Shown: positions 34,580 to 48,600 of the stretch, in pieces | Layout: each line of letters begins with the position of its first letter | How positions within the stretch are numbered: the stretch's first letter is position 1 | Origin: Anthonomus grandis grandis | Lineage: Eukaryota; Arthropoda; Insecta; Coleoptera; Curculionidae | Length of the DNA stretch: 64,000 nt | Direction: 5' to 3' | NCBI RefSeq assembly: GCF_022605725.1 | Contig: NC_065553.1 | Span: 8,370,001-8,434,000, forward strand | Notes under the pieces: generated by a model | What the model was told of the DNA's origin: nothing | The model's database searches: none | The model's input: the letters and a program-made list of their open reading frames with translations, nothing else | Program-made: the position numbers and the translations under genes

Positions 34580-35434
34580 TGTATTGACGACATGTTTTGT
34601 CCTGTTTGTTTATCGCTTGTGTGAACCTGCGTTATGCTAGATAAATGTTAATAGCATGTATTATTTTTTATTTTAAATTTAATTTAAAAAAATATGTAGT
34701 ATTAAAATATTGTCAAAAAAATTTTAATTTGCATATGTTAATATATAAGAAATAGAAACCACAAAAAAAACTTTATATAGAATGTTCAATACAATTTAAT
34801 AATAATTTTGATTGCTTAATGGGTAATTCCACTTATTGTTAAGCCCGCATGGTGCCTAAGATTTAGTTTCTTTGAAGAAATCATTTACAAGGTATTAATA
34901 AGAAATGCTGTCTAATTCATTAGGTAACAAAGTGTACCTTTTTTTGTTTATTAATAACAATGGATTTACACGGATATGCTTGGAACATTTATTTATTAAT
35001 AAAACTTTATTAAATCAATAGTTAGTTTTCAGTAAAATATTAATTATTTTATCTAGTATTATATTTTAGTTCAAAAAGGCTATTTTAAAAATAATCAATT
35101 AAAGCATTTTTTACAAAAGCCTCACATGTCATAAACTTCGGTTTAATTTAAGATATCGAGTATTTTATGGATCATTTGCTCAAAACATGAACGCAGGTTC
35201 TATTCCTGAAGCTGACTTAGACTCTATAGGACGATAATAAATAGCAGTTGAACGCAAAGCGTCTAATATACTTTAACTGTGGTATACCACAACTTTTCTA
35301 ATAATAAATGAGTAAAATAAGTAATTCGCAAAATGACATTGCGGATAATGTGCTACAAATGTTTGGGATTTGTTAAAAGTACATATGCTTTATCAGGCAT
35401 ACCAGATACGAGTCAATGCTCTATCTTACATGTA
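34580..35434. other. Intergenic AT-rich DNA, no gene recognised
   Basis: Between the unidentified terminal exon and the hAT element. No frame or repeat stands out. Confidence 0.5.
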
Positions 35435-37624
35435 GGTATACTGAGGGTTTCACGAGATTCTCGAAATTCGAGATTTCTCGTCTCGTCTTGATTTCGAGAC
35501 GAGATCGAGACGAGACCGAGGTTGTTTTTTCGAGATGAGATCGAGAAAATCACTTCGAGATTTTTCGAGATCGAGAAATTTTTTCGAGATTTCGAAAGAC
35601 TGTAGATGCTGCAATAACTCAACAGCCTTTAAAAGGTTAGAAGAATGAAAATGAAAAACTATATTGGGAAATAAATTTAATTCATTTTAAACATAAGAAA
35701 ATTAACAAAGCAAAAGAAACATTAATACAAACAACAAAAGTAAAAACTCAAATAATTTTATATTTGTAAAGGAAAAACACTTCTAAACTAAAACATAAAT
35801 TCTAAACATTTAAAAATGAACAAAACATAAAATAAAGATTAATAGAAATGCAAAAAGTATAGATAACAAAATTATTGCTTATGCACTCATAAATATATCT
35901 TTTTTGCATATCCAAGAATTTAAACATAGTAAAAACTGAGCCGATTCTCCAGTCAATTGGCTTCGTTCTTTTCTAATTGTCAGTGTTGCCCTTGAGAACA
36001 GTCTTTCTGCAGGAACTGAAGTGGCTTGTATACTTAAAAAATCACGAGCCATTTTCGATAAATTTGGATAAATGGCTTCGTTCTTTCTCCACCACTCTAA
36101 AATATCTTGATTGTCTTCAGCTCTCTTAGATAAACAATAATCATCAATTTCTTTTCTCCAGTTCTCTCTGTCGCCATTGCATTTTTTCAAACAAACTTTG
36201 CAAATTAAGTTCATCAGTATTGTCATCAATATCATCAGTGAAAGGTTGAGATGGTAAAGGAATATCAATATTAGACCTAACGTAATACATTTCTTTATAC
36301 AAGTTTTCGAATTTAGTTATGGCTTCTTGTTCTAAGTTTTTTCCCCAGTTCGTAAAGTTAAATGTCTCAGTCTTATGTCGTGGATCCAATATTAATGCAA
36401 CACAATATATCCAATTGGTTTTTGAATAGTGTTTGACGATTTTATCCCTTGCTGCTTGAAGAGCTTCTATAACTTTTTCCTCGGTTGTATTCCTGTTTTG
36501 ACAATTATCCAGCCAAAAAACCCAGGTTTCCAATTTATCTAGAAGCATATTAATTCCTAAGACAACCAGGTAATGTGCAGTATTTTTCGCCTTGAAATGG
36601 ATCAATAATGTTTTAAAAACTTTTAAATTGCCATACAAAGCGCGCTGCTGCGCCGTAAAAGACACAACGATAATTAAGAAAAGAGGCCCCGCTCAGTTCG
36701 AAAATCGCGTGAAAAACAGGGCATTTTGCGGACCTTCAAAGTCGGCTAATATGTAAAAATTTTTAAATGTAGAAACCATTTTGGATACATCAAGGATTAC
36801 TCTTTATATTGGTTGTTTTAATTTTTTGAAATAAAAAAAAAATAATGAAAATATTACCTCCTAAAGATGATGAAAATTTGCCTTTTTTTATTGCCCTGTA
36901 GATGCCATTATGGGGTGTTTTTAAAAAAAATAAAACAACCGACATCATCATTTGTTCCTTTTCTTTAAGACCCATAAAAAACATGCTATTCTCTATAATT
37001 TAGTAGATCTTGTGTCCAAAAAAAAAAGAAGTTGTATCAATATGAGTATTTGGAAAGGTACGCACATAAATGTTTATTTCTGCACTAAACCAAAACGATC
37101 AGGGCAAAATACATTATTATAAATGAAAACCTAACCTCTTTATAAAAAATATTCAATTATCAAGCATGCTTGCTTGATAATTGATTATTTTTTAATCAAT
37201 ATCAAGCATAATCAATTAAAAGCGTTTTATTGTTTAATAGATTTAAGTGTTCTGTGACTAAAATGAATTTTTTTACCGCGCCTATTAAAATAATAATACC
37301 TACATTATATAATAAATACCTACATTAATAAAATAATAATTATCAAAGTCATGTCATGTTAATCAATGAAGAACAAGTAGCGCAGTGCGCAGTCTGTGTA
37401 TTTAACCAACTAAATTTTAATTTTAAACAATTTTAAATCCATGGATAAAATATTATTATTAAAAAATAAACGATTCGAGACTCTCGAAATTTCGAGTATC
37501 TCGAATCGAGATCGAGAAAAACATCGAGACGAGAGTTTGTTAAAATCTCGTCTCGATGATCGAGACGAGAAATCACCTTTCATCGAGACGAGATTTCTCG
37601 TCTCGATGAAAACCTAGGTATACT
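35435..37624 (-). mobile_element. hAT element with TCTCG/CGAGA palindromic arrays at both ends
   Basis: Exact 8-bp direct repeats GGTATACT at 35435-35442 and 37617-37624 bound a 2.17 kb element. Inner termini (GAGGGTTTCA-CGAGA on the left, TAGGTTTTCATCGAGA on the right read inward) are imperfect inverted repeats. About 150 bases next to each end are packed with repeated, mutually palindromic TCTCGTCTCGA / CGAGACGAGA units (35450-35600 and 37470-37605). The interior carries a hAT transposase remnant on the minus strand. Confidence 0.88.
35879..36665 (-). pseudogene. hAT transposase (BED/DUF4413 type), partial and frameshifted
   Basis: Minus-strand segment 36665-36144 gives the middle of the transposase (LLDKLETWVFWLD, YCVALILDPRHKTETFNFTN). 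After a frameshift near 36175 the frame from 36268 to 35879 gives the C-terminal hAT dimerisation domain (ILEWWRKNEAIYPNLSKMAR, IQATSVPAERLFSRATLTI, LLCLNSWI). The DPRxK block and the S-x-x-x-ER-x-FS block are diagnostic. The BED finger and N-terminal part that should lie at 36.7-37.4 kb are unreadable, so it is degraded. Confidence 0.85.
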
Positions 37625-37749
37625 CATTTAAGTAGTTTTAGTTTAGTTTAGTTAAAAACTTCCCAATTATGCTCTGAGTGCTTGTTTTGATTTTCTCTAA
37701 CACAATTTAATGAGCATCTAGAGCAGTTAAGAAGAAAGGCATTTTGTAG

Positions 37750-38890
37750 TTTAAAAAATCCTTTTTGCACATAAACAATTTTTAAACATTGATTCGCTTC
37801 CTTTCAGTCTTTCACTATATTTTTCTATACTATACCTGCCTTAATATGCTTCATAAGAATATTATACAGATCATGCAGAATACTTGTACTTTTATTAGAT
37901 TTTTAAATGAAAAAAACTCGATCATATACATCTCTCAAAAAATTATTGGCTTGAAATGTTTTCTTATAAAAAATAGAGCGAAATGTCATCTATGCAATTT
38001 CACATATAAATTTTTAGCTAATCCTAATCGCAATTTTAATATTTTGCGCAATATCTTTCAATCTCGTCGTTCCATACACTTTGTGAACATGTGACAAAGT
38101 ATTCCATGCCTCGTTTCCAAGTTCTTAAGCTATAATGATATAATCTTACTCAACACACTTTTGGATGAATTTCGATTGCATAACCTTAATAAAATTAAAT
38201 TTAAACACAAATCACACTTTTTTGACATACAAACCAAAATTTTTTATCCATTTTAAATTACCGTTTTATCGTTTACTATCCTTGTCTTGATAAAATAACC
38301 CAGCAGAAACTGCAACGAGTACAAAATGCGTGTTTTCTATTTGTGTGTAATTTAAAAAAATTTGATCATGTATCCATATATATTTATCGATTGCAGTGGC
38401 TAAAAATGTCATTTCTTTTTATGTTTCATTTTCTTACATTTATGTAACGGCTCTATAAAAACCAAAAGCCAAAATATCTGTTAGAGAAATTAATTCCAAG
38501 AAATGCGATTCATGATAGAGATATGAGACATAAGACTCTGCCACACCATAGCACAGCTCTTTTCTCACGTAGTTATACTTACATTGCCGTAACAATTTAT
38601 AATCGATTTAGACCTAATTTTTTAATTCCAATATCTCGCTTTAAAAATGATTATAAAACTTTGTTCTTGGAGGAAAAATGCACAATTGCTAAATTGCACA
38701 ATTAGTTTTTTGTTCTCTGCGGATTTACAAATGTCTTTCAAATTTCTCTCAATTTGTTATTTGATTAATTTTTATATTACCATTACTGCTTGTTTGTCAA
38801 AACATTTGTAATTATTATTATTAGGCTTAAGAGATAAAAGTAGCTTTAGCTAATCTTCGCCTTTTTTGGGTAAATGTAATGTAATGTACA
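37750..38890 (+). pseudogene. Degenerate non-LTR RT C-terminal remnants
   Basis: About 38285-38705 reads in pieces as an RT tail (QKLQRVQNACFLFVC, HKTLPHHSTALFSRSY, VTIYNRF). 37789-38094 has weaker, possibly related pieces (IMQNTCTFIRFL) and could be a second overlapping copy. A short TAATG-rich run at about 38870-38890 may be the 3' tail. Assignment of the left half is tentative. Confidence 0.45.
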
Positions 38891-39691
38891 TTTGATACCA
38901 AAAAACTAAGTACCCATAGGCATGTGATCTGTGAAGTTATTTTAAAGTCAATATGTTTTACTATTGCTGCATGCTGCTCCAATAATAATTTTTTCTTAAT
39001 CTCTCGCTTTTCTCATCTACTTTTTTTAAGGGTAATCACTAGACAAACAACTAGATTTTTTGCGATTGTGTGATTGTGACTAAGATAATTTTATCGCTAT
39101 TTTTTACGTTTGTTGCAGGATTTCATTAATGATCGATCTTTTTTCTTTCGTCTTTTTTTTGGTTTGTCCCTTGTCTTACTTTCGCGACTACAACTAAAAT
39201 CGTTCTAAAATGTTTTTTCTCTGATTCAGTAATACTCAATATAAACGACCACCATCACTTTTTTGAGAATAGAACTAGTGAATTTGTCATTTCACAATAC
39301 TACCTTGCTTTATATATTTATTTATTTAAAAATATCAAATTAGATACAATATAATTGAAGAGCTGTTAATACAAGTAAATTTATATGTATATAACCCTGT
39401 ACATTCAACATTCTACTTTTCCTGTATATCCTAATAAAAAAATCAACAATAACCCGGTATTTCCGTCTTAAATTCTATAACAATATGTAAACTTTAAATA
39501 ATTCGTTTATAAATTGGTGAAAGAAGAGGGGGTCGCTCTTCGATTTCAAACCAGGTAAAACTTAGTCGCGTCTAGCTCATCACTTTATTTCAAGAACGGA
39601 TTCATAAAGCAATTTGCAAACCGGTTATAACAATAATTCTGTTACTTGATAATTAACAACATTGTTTAGTTATCCATCATCTGCAGTCACG
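38891..39691. other. Upstream region of the secreted-protein gene
   Basis: No gene recognised. The last 150 bases before 39692 probably contain the promoter and 5' UTR of the Gly/Ser/Ala-rich protein gene. Confidence 0.4.
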
Positions 39692-42600
39692 ATGATTTTA
39701 GGAAAATTGTTTGTGTTTACTGTGGTTTTAGGTGTTAGCATAGCCTATGGTAAGTTATATTGGTAAAATGCAAGTATTAAATCATGTGAAATATTTCTGT
39801 ATTGATGTTTATTTTTTTGTGTTTCTAAGTTTCTGTTCTTATTCTATATTTTTTTATGTAAATAACCATAGACAATTGTTATTTGTATGCAAAATATTGC
39901 GTAAAGAAAAAAATATGTTTCTCATTATAACTCATGTAAAATTAGGAAGATAGCTTTAACCACATCATCAACTGAATTATTTTCTTGATATTTGTAACAA
40001 TGCTTGATTTATTTAACAAAACTAAAATAATAATTTAACAATTTTCTATCTTAAGGTCCTAGATCTATTGTATGATTGTGAATCATAAATCAGATAACAT
40101 TTATTGTATAAGCCCTTATGCACAAATACGTAACCAAAAAATTTTTTTATATATTAGTATAAATTCAGATTTTTATACAATTATCTTTGTTTACCATTTA
40201 AATAATAATCCGGGAAAAACCTATGATATCATCAAAATTTAATAATGTTTAAATCCGCATCAGCTAATTTGAACCACAAAAACGCAGACGTTTACATTAT
40301 GTTTAATTAGTTATGATTTTAACTAATTACGAGATCTCTAGTGAATAAGCTTTAATTGTTTTTGCTGAAAACTGTGGTAGGGTATCGTCAGGATATCCAA
40401 ACTTTGATTGATGGGTGATTCTATATTTAAAAATAATTTTTTTTTAATGTCATATTTTAATTTTTTTGAGTCCTACCCAGTGGATAAGAGCTTGCTTGAT
40501 ATAATATATAGTTCGTAACATAATAAGACGCTACTTTTTCATTAATAAAAGGACTTTAATAATTAAAAAAAACGACTAAATTCAAGAAGGTATATTCCAC
40601 TAAAAATTTCATAGGGTTTACCAAAAGGACCTTAAAAAACACCCTTTTATTTTAAACATTTTATATGTACACTTTCGCGAATCCAATAATTACAAAGAAT
40701 CCTTTATAAATCCTCAAACCTGAAATGTATAATATAATCCATAACCAATAAACCGGTTATTATAAAAAGACATAATATTGAAAGTGCTAAGTGCCGTTAT
40801 TATTCTGAGATTTTGTTTCTATTGACGTTATATTTTCTGAATATAAGAGCTCTCAGTAAATATACATACATGCCAAATTATGCAAAATATAGTTCCCGCC
40901 ATCGATAATCTATTTTGCAGTTTCTTTCATTATCAAAAAAGATGCTGCGCTTTTCAGCAACACCTTTGACAAGTAAACTGCAAAATAGGTTATTGGTAGA
41001 GACAACTATATCTCGATATCAAACAAAAAAAAAACATTTTATAAAAGACAAATAAGTTGGATAAACAAGAAGTTAAGTTATACATGTCGAGACCGTAGGT
41101 GTCCATCAGAAAATAATTTCTTAACAGTAGTCTTAGTAACTGTTTATTTTTTTTTGAATGAATTTCTATAAAATATGAGCTTGGCCCACAGTAAAATGTT
41201 TTATATACAGGGTGTCTCAGAAAAGAGTGTCAAGGAGTGGCGCAGACGTACAGCATCCCTCGGGAATCCGAATCACCCCCTGTATATGATCCTTTTTTTA
41301 ATGAAAAATGCCTTTAAATTTATTGGACTTTTTTCCCTCTTGTTTTTTAAAGCAATTTATTTTTATTTTTGAGCGCATGATTTTGATTGGTAGATTTAGT
41401 CGTTTTCATGTTAGTTAGGCCCAAGTTTTAACTAAATATTTAAATAAAAAATCAGGCATTATTTACCATGATTATAGAAAATTAGCTAAGAAGGTGAAAA
41501 TACTGAAAAATCACAACAAAATCATAACTCCTAAACAAAACAAAAAAGATACGGTGTGATTCGGAATCCCCGAAGAGTGCTCTACCTCTGCGCCATCCCT
41601 TGACACTCTTTTCTTGGACACCCTGTATAATTCAGAAGGTGTCGGAGATAAAAAAGAAGAAGTATTTCTGTATATTAGTGAATTTGTTGAAAAATTTTTC
41701 ATGATACGATTTTTTTACTTTTTTGATTAACTTTGTTCTTTCGTTTTATTATAAAGATATTGAGATAGAGATATGTAAATGAGAATTCGAGTTTTCCACC
41801 TTTTTCTATATCATCGTTTCATTCTCTTAATAGTGTCTGGATCGCCTGGAAATAGTATTTTTCTTCTTTAATTGGTCAAAATATACCCGAAAAACATCAC
41901 TTTATTTCCATACTCTTCTAATTAAATTTTTAGACTGAGATGATATTATATAAATGAGAATTCGACTGCAAAATAAACTGCAGGTACCAAAAATGAAACA
42001 AAGTATTCATCAACGATGTTTTGGTCATATGGCCCAAAAGCTTTCAATTTACTTCATTGTGTTCTACAAGACAATATAAAAAAAATTAACATTATTTTCC
42101 ATAAATTAATTAACAATCACAATTAATTTACCTTTGAAAGAATAAATGACATTTTTGAAGCTAAGACATAAATTACCAAACTGGAACATGAACAACCGAA
42201 TTCTACCTTATAAATTGCCAAGCTATGACTTTAATGATAATTACCAAACAGTGACAACAGAAAATATTTTATTACCGCACTCATCTTATTTAGCTTTAAG
42301 GTTTCTATGTCTATTCAGTTTTTCTCTTAATTTAAGAAATTTGTATTTTTGGCTTAATAAACGCATATTCTGATTATTATTATCATTAGGTATAAAAAGT
42401 TCTTAGCTAAATCTCCGATCTATTTTTAAGCTACTACTTATCAAATATTTCATGAATAAAGGAGGTTTTTTCTTAGTCTTATTTCAAGATTTAATTTTTT
42501 CCTGAATAATTTCTTAATTTTCATATTTTAGATGGTCACTTATATACAAACATATTAACATACTAATAAAAAAATCATCAATTTTTTTCTTGATTTCAGC

Positions 42601-45600
42601 TAGCCCAGCTGACTATATCCCAAAATCCTTCTACCTTATTGACCAAGAAGGTCATCAGTCAGCCCCTGTTTCTGTACGAAATAGAAGGGACCTAATGGAC
42701 AATCTCTCCAGAGTAAGAAGAGGGGGCGGCTATGCCTCTTCGGGGGCCAGTAGTCATGCTAGTGCTAGTGCCAGTAGCGGCTCCTTTGCCGGCACTGGTA
42801 GTGGAGGAAATTTCGGAGGTAAAGCACGTATCTTTATGCTTACAGTTTCAAAGTAAAAACATATCCTGTAAGATTGACGTTAGTTTTTCTTCTATTAATA
42901 TTTAAAGCTTGTTACTTAAGCCTAAGACATTAAATTTGGACTGAATTTGAATAATTTATGTTTTATCTTAAACAGGGTTACTTTAAATCGAATTTACCTG
43001 ATTAGTAAGCAAATATTATTAGCTTGAATAAAACTATTTTCAAAATTATTTTTATAGAGTATTTTCCTCAAGTGTTCCCAGATCCAGCAGTATTTTTTGG
43101 CGAACTACAAAATTTGGTAAACAACATCCCTAAAGGTGAGCTATAGAAAACTACAGTTTAAGATACACCACATAGAAACACTTAGTAGTGAATAGTTTTA
43201 CTATCTTTCTAATGACACACTAAAATAGATAGCACCGTTTTTAATGAAACAAACCACACTTAGTAGATTTTCGCACCTTTATTTGAAACTCTCTTATTAC
43301 ACAATAGAAATAAAATAAAAGCTGATATTCTTTAAATGTATATTTAATTTTATTCTAGGGTAACCATATTTCTCTGAAGCAAAAGAAAATTGTTGCTAGA
43401 CAAACATCAAATTTACTATAATAAAGGAATTTGAAACTCCTGTCACAAAACAATTCATAATAAAACAAGATTCTTCTTCTAGGAATATTAGAGAAATATA
43501 CATTTCTTGAAAATATCTTCTTAGGAATATTCCCAAGATATATCCGAGCAAAGTCGTGCTTTCAGAAGAGACTTTCCTGTATCATCTTACCGAAATATTT
43601 GAAGAGCATCTCCAATAATAACCCCTTCAGTGTAGATTTTAATATAATTTACATATCTTATATACCCTTGGTAAAAACATGTCTATTAACCGGGAAATGC
43701 TAAACGTATTAAATTTGTACCGCAATACAAAAAACTAAACTATATTATTTTGTTGCAACAGGAGCGGGTGGATCTGGATCGGCCTTTGCTAGTTCCAGTT
43801 CTAGCTCTAACTCAGGCCTTGGAGGTGCTGGCACTGGTGCTGGTCAAAGCTATGGAGGATTAGGCTCAGGACAAGATGCTGGATACCATGGGTAATTTTT
43901 TTTAAATTTGATTTTATTTTTATTGCATACAATGTAATTATTATTTACATCTTTTAATACCTTATATATGACTCAACAAAAACACATTTTACATCGAATA
44001 TTTTTTTTATTAACACAAAGTAACGAATATAGAAATATTAAAGGCATTTAAGTACGGTCCTGTGGCGATAACCAATATAATATGGAAGAAGTCATGGAAC
44101 GGCGCGCGCATTTCTATATCGGGTGCAACGAATGATAATTTTGAAGAATTGTATAAAGCGGAACAGGACTGTAGTGGACATTTTTCTTTTGTATAATTCT
44201 TCGCAAAATTTTCGTTTTATCATTTTGTATTTCTTTCTTACAAATGTCTCTAAAATTTATTCTAATTTTGATTAGCCCACTTATAAGGAACAGGACATGA
44301 CAAAGAAAAACTTAACTTGTATAACTGTTCTTGAACCAATATTGTTCCTGCTATATGTCGATGATATCTCTCAAATTCCAATTAAAGGCAAATTTATTAT
44401 CTTTGCGGATGACACAACATTACTGTGGCATGACACTGACACCAAGAGGTTAAAGAAAATTCTTGATGAAGATTTAATTCTTGTAAAGTCATGGTGTGAA
44501 TCTAATAGATTAACTTTTAATATTTCTAAAACTAATATTTTAACTTTTAAATGTAACCTTGGAACTGTCCCTTTGCAAAATGAAACAATAAATCCTTCTG
44601 AAACATGCAAATTTTTGGGTCTGACGAGTGATAAGCAATTAAAATTTGAAAATCATATCTCCTCTTTAATAGGGAAGTTATCATCCAACTGTTATGCTAT
44701 TAGAGTAATAACACATTCTCTGGGACTTGATGTGGCTAAAATTGCCTACCATGCTCTTACTGAGTCTCATCTGAGATATGGTATTGTGTTTTGGTGTGTG
44801 GTCTCAGTAATTGTTCAGCTCTCTATTTATTTTGCTAAAAAGAGCCATACGCTACATTTGTGTAGCTCCCTTTTGTAGCCCCTGTAGGCCATTATTTTTA
44901 AAACACTCTGTCCTGACATTGCCATGCCTTTTTATTTTAGAGACTGTTTGTCTTATCCACAAAAAATATCGCCATCAGCTTGGCCTCCCCTCCTCGGGTT
45001 ACAATCTCCGAACAACCTTCTCTTTGCCTCTGCCTATCCCAAAAAGTAAGCAGATTAAGTCCTCTATTGTGTACGGGGGCAGAAGGCTTTTTAACTATCT
45101 ACCCCTTTATATAAGGCTAATAAATTGTGAAAAACGTTTTAGGAAAAATATAAAGAAACTTTTACTTGCTAAAGCATTTTATTCTCTAGACGAGTTTTTA
45201 AATACAATTTTTTGACAGTGAAGAGTTTTGCGTAGCGTGATGTGACTTCTTACTACCTTTTCTTTGGGTGTTATGTTTTATATTCTATGTATGTAAGAAT
45301 TGTTAAAATTTTTATATTTTCTGCTGTTAAAATTTATGTCAACTATCTCTAAGGTTTTATAGAATGCTTTGTTAACAACATATTATGTTACGTAACAATA
45401 AAGCTATTTTTGACTTTGACTTATTAGGTCAAGTAACTAGATCTGTCGAATAATATATTCTTTAGCTTTTTTTGTGAAACTTATGTTGTTACTTTACCTA
45501 TTTTTAGACATTCAGTACATTTAAACTTTAAAGAAATATAATCAATAATTAATAATTCCTTAGTTATGCGTTCATGCGTTTTGATTGCTGAGAAAAATAG

Positions 45601-48600
45601 TTTATTTGCTTTTTACGTAGACCTTACCACGAAAATGTAGTTTTTCTTTCAAAACTGTTAAAGTATAATAAATAATGTTCGTACGTATTTTTTAATATTT
45701 TTCTTAACTGCCTGTACAGGATGACCTACATAAAACTAAAAATTCTCTCATACATTTTACTTCCGTAAATTATCTAAGAATCCAGACTGGGTGAAGCAAG
45801 AAAGTAAGAGAAGACCAAAGCTATTCGATAGCACTTCTCTCTTCTGTTTGAATGTGTATCCAATAAAATATCTGAAATTCCATTGCACGGTGATGTGTAG
45901 CTGAAATTTAAAAGGCAAAGAGCTATTTTAAAGAAATATCGCAATATATTTTCCAACCTATTGAAAAACATAAGGATGTACGACACCGCGGCTTAGGGGT
46001 TGAAGTAATGGAGTTTAATGTAATCCCACTCTACTTTTTTATTTCTTTTAGTCGTTAAATGGAGTTTTTTTTTTAAATTCTTTGGTCCAGGCAGTTGATA
46101 TTCCATATTTACTTCAAAAAGTCGTGGCCTCAACTGCTTGGAAGAATAATTTTTTTTCAGAATTGTATCTGGAAAAATAATTCTCAGTCGGTTTACGTAA
46201 TTATTCATTATTTCCAGGCAGTTGAATCATGTTAAATACCTTCCAGAATAAAATAAGAAGTTTTTGTAGTTTGTATGGGGAAATATTTTTATTTTCTTCT
46301 CTTTGTATGAAGTTTTTTGCCAAATTATTTCGTCCAGGCAGTTGATGTCTCATATTTACTTCAAAAAGTGACCTCAATTGCCTGGAAGAATCTTGTTTTT
46401 TTCTAGAACTGTACAATTACCTGAAAAAATAATTCTCAGTGAGTTTATGTAATTATTCATTGCTTCCAGGCAGTTGAGTCATGTTAAATACCTTACAGGA
46501 CATTTCTCGTGCCCTGTAAGAAAGAAGGGAGCTTTATATAGAGTTTTTTCCAAATTAGTTCATCCAGGCAGTTAAGATCCATTCATAAGATTAGAAAGAA
46601 AATATGTTAATAGCTTGTATTAACTATAGGAAGGCATTTAATACTATATCCCCTTTGACATTATAAATGTTTGTTCTCAAACTATAAACAAATGGCAAAC
46701 AAGAATAAAACTACAATTGACAAAATGAAATCGAGACATTTTTCAAGGTTTTCTCCTCTTCTCTTCCGTATGAACCTAATATTACTTAGTCAAGAGCTGA
46801 ATTTGACCTCATTTGGTGGATCACCCTGCATATTTGAGATTGTGATTTATTAAGAGATACATTTATTAAAAGGTAGAGATTTTTTTAAATCCTCGGACAT
46901 ATCGGCCATATTTTCATATCTAAGGTAAATAATATACAGTAACACAATAAATATATAATTTTCTGTATATTTTTGCATTTTCGGACTCAAAATTCTGAAC
47001 ATGTTTTACGTATAATCTCTAATTAATTGTTCACTTAATAATAATGTTTAAATAATAATTATTAAAACATAAATTCATAAATTACATTCCACATTGACAT
47101 AGCCCCTAAAGAAGTTAGTCCAATGGATTAAGGTCGGGTGATCTAGGTGACCACTCTATTGAATCACGGTTGCTATCCATCGACTTGGAAAAACATTATC
47201 TAGACAGTTTCTCACAATCGCAGCATAACGGGTAGACGCCTCATCCTGTCGATACCATAACGCTTGTTTTGGCATATTTGAGGTATTTTCAGCGTTTTTC
47301 CCATTCGTTAAGTGAGAATTAAAACAATCGAAAATAGTCAACTAATGTATTTACACTCTTACACCACGAAACATGATCGCTTAATAACTACTCGAAATAT
47401 TTATTATCACTGTATCTATTTATAACGATTTATGTCTGATTTAAAACTCGCGCCAATATTCCGAACTTTACTTTACTGAACTGACAACTGACTTCCATCG
47501 GCGATGCTGCTCTTTATATACTCGGCAGAACGCTGTTCCGGAAAATTCTCGCCAACCTAGTGTTATAAATATTTCCATTAACAATACAGTTGAAACTTTT
47601 AAATAATTCATACTTCTATGTCAAGTATCACAAACAGAGGTGTTGTAGTTAATTGAAGTGACTTGTTATAAGTGGTTGTAACTTGTTTGAAATGCTGTTA
47701 ATGGATGCTACTTCCAGCATTTAATAAAATAAATTGCAAGAATGTGGAATGTTACTTGGAATCAATTTATGTTGCATTCAAGTATTATCATCATTGCTAT
47801 AATTATATTTATTTTATATATTGGCTATACAATAATATGAGAAAATATAAAAAATAATGGAGCTGACGTATCGACGTCATCATATTAGATTAGAAAAGTA
47901 CATATTTATATCTATTGTTAAGGATTAATTTTATGACCATGAGTCATTAAATATCTTGAACATATTTAAAATATATATAATTATTAATAGAAATTCTATA
48001 AAGATGAAGAAGTATAGGTAGATTATATTTATTCTGGCAAATGTAAACAGCTTTTTTAAAGCAAACAATACAAGAAAATTACGTATTACACGGTATGATG
48101 TTGTTGACCTTCCAACGCAGAGAGATGAGCAATGCGGTAATGGTTTAGGCAAAATATGATTATTACATACAATAAAATTAAATAAACAAGGTTTTTTATT
48201 ATTAGAGTGAAAAATCATGTTACTAAGCTACATTTTAGATCCACAGCACCAACTTTTTTCGAAACACCTTTTTATATAGGTGTAACTTTTTTAGCGTATG
48301 TTTCCTCATTAATCTGGGAAAAAATATTTATTTCCTTTTTATTTCCATCACACTATTGCAAAACTAATTTTAACATGTTTGAAAAAGTGTCACACGACGA
48401 CCAACACGATAGAGTAAGATATGTTTTCTAGCAGTCCTACAAAAGGATAAATGTATTTAATTTTAAAAGTAGCAAGATATCTCAAGGCAGAAAATATTAA
48501 ATATATATATTTTTTCACTATTAAATATATATTATATATATATGTTCACATTATTTTCTTATACATTCTTTAATTGCCTCTATATATTATGAAATAATTA

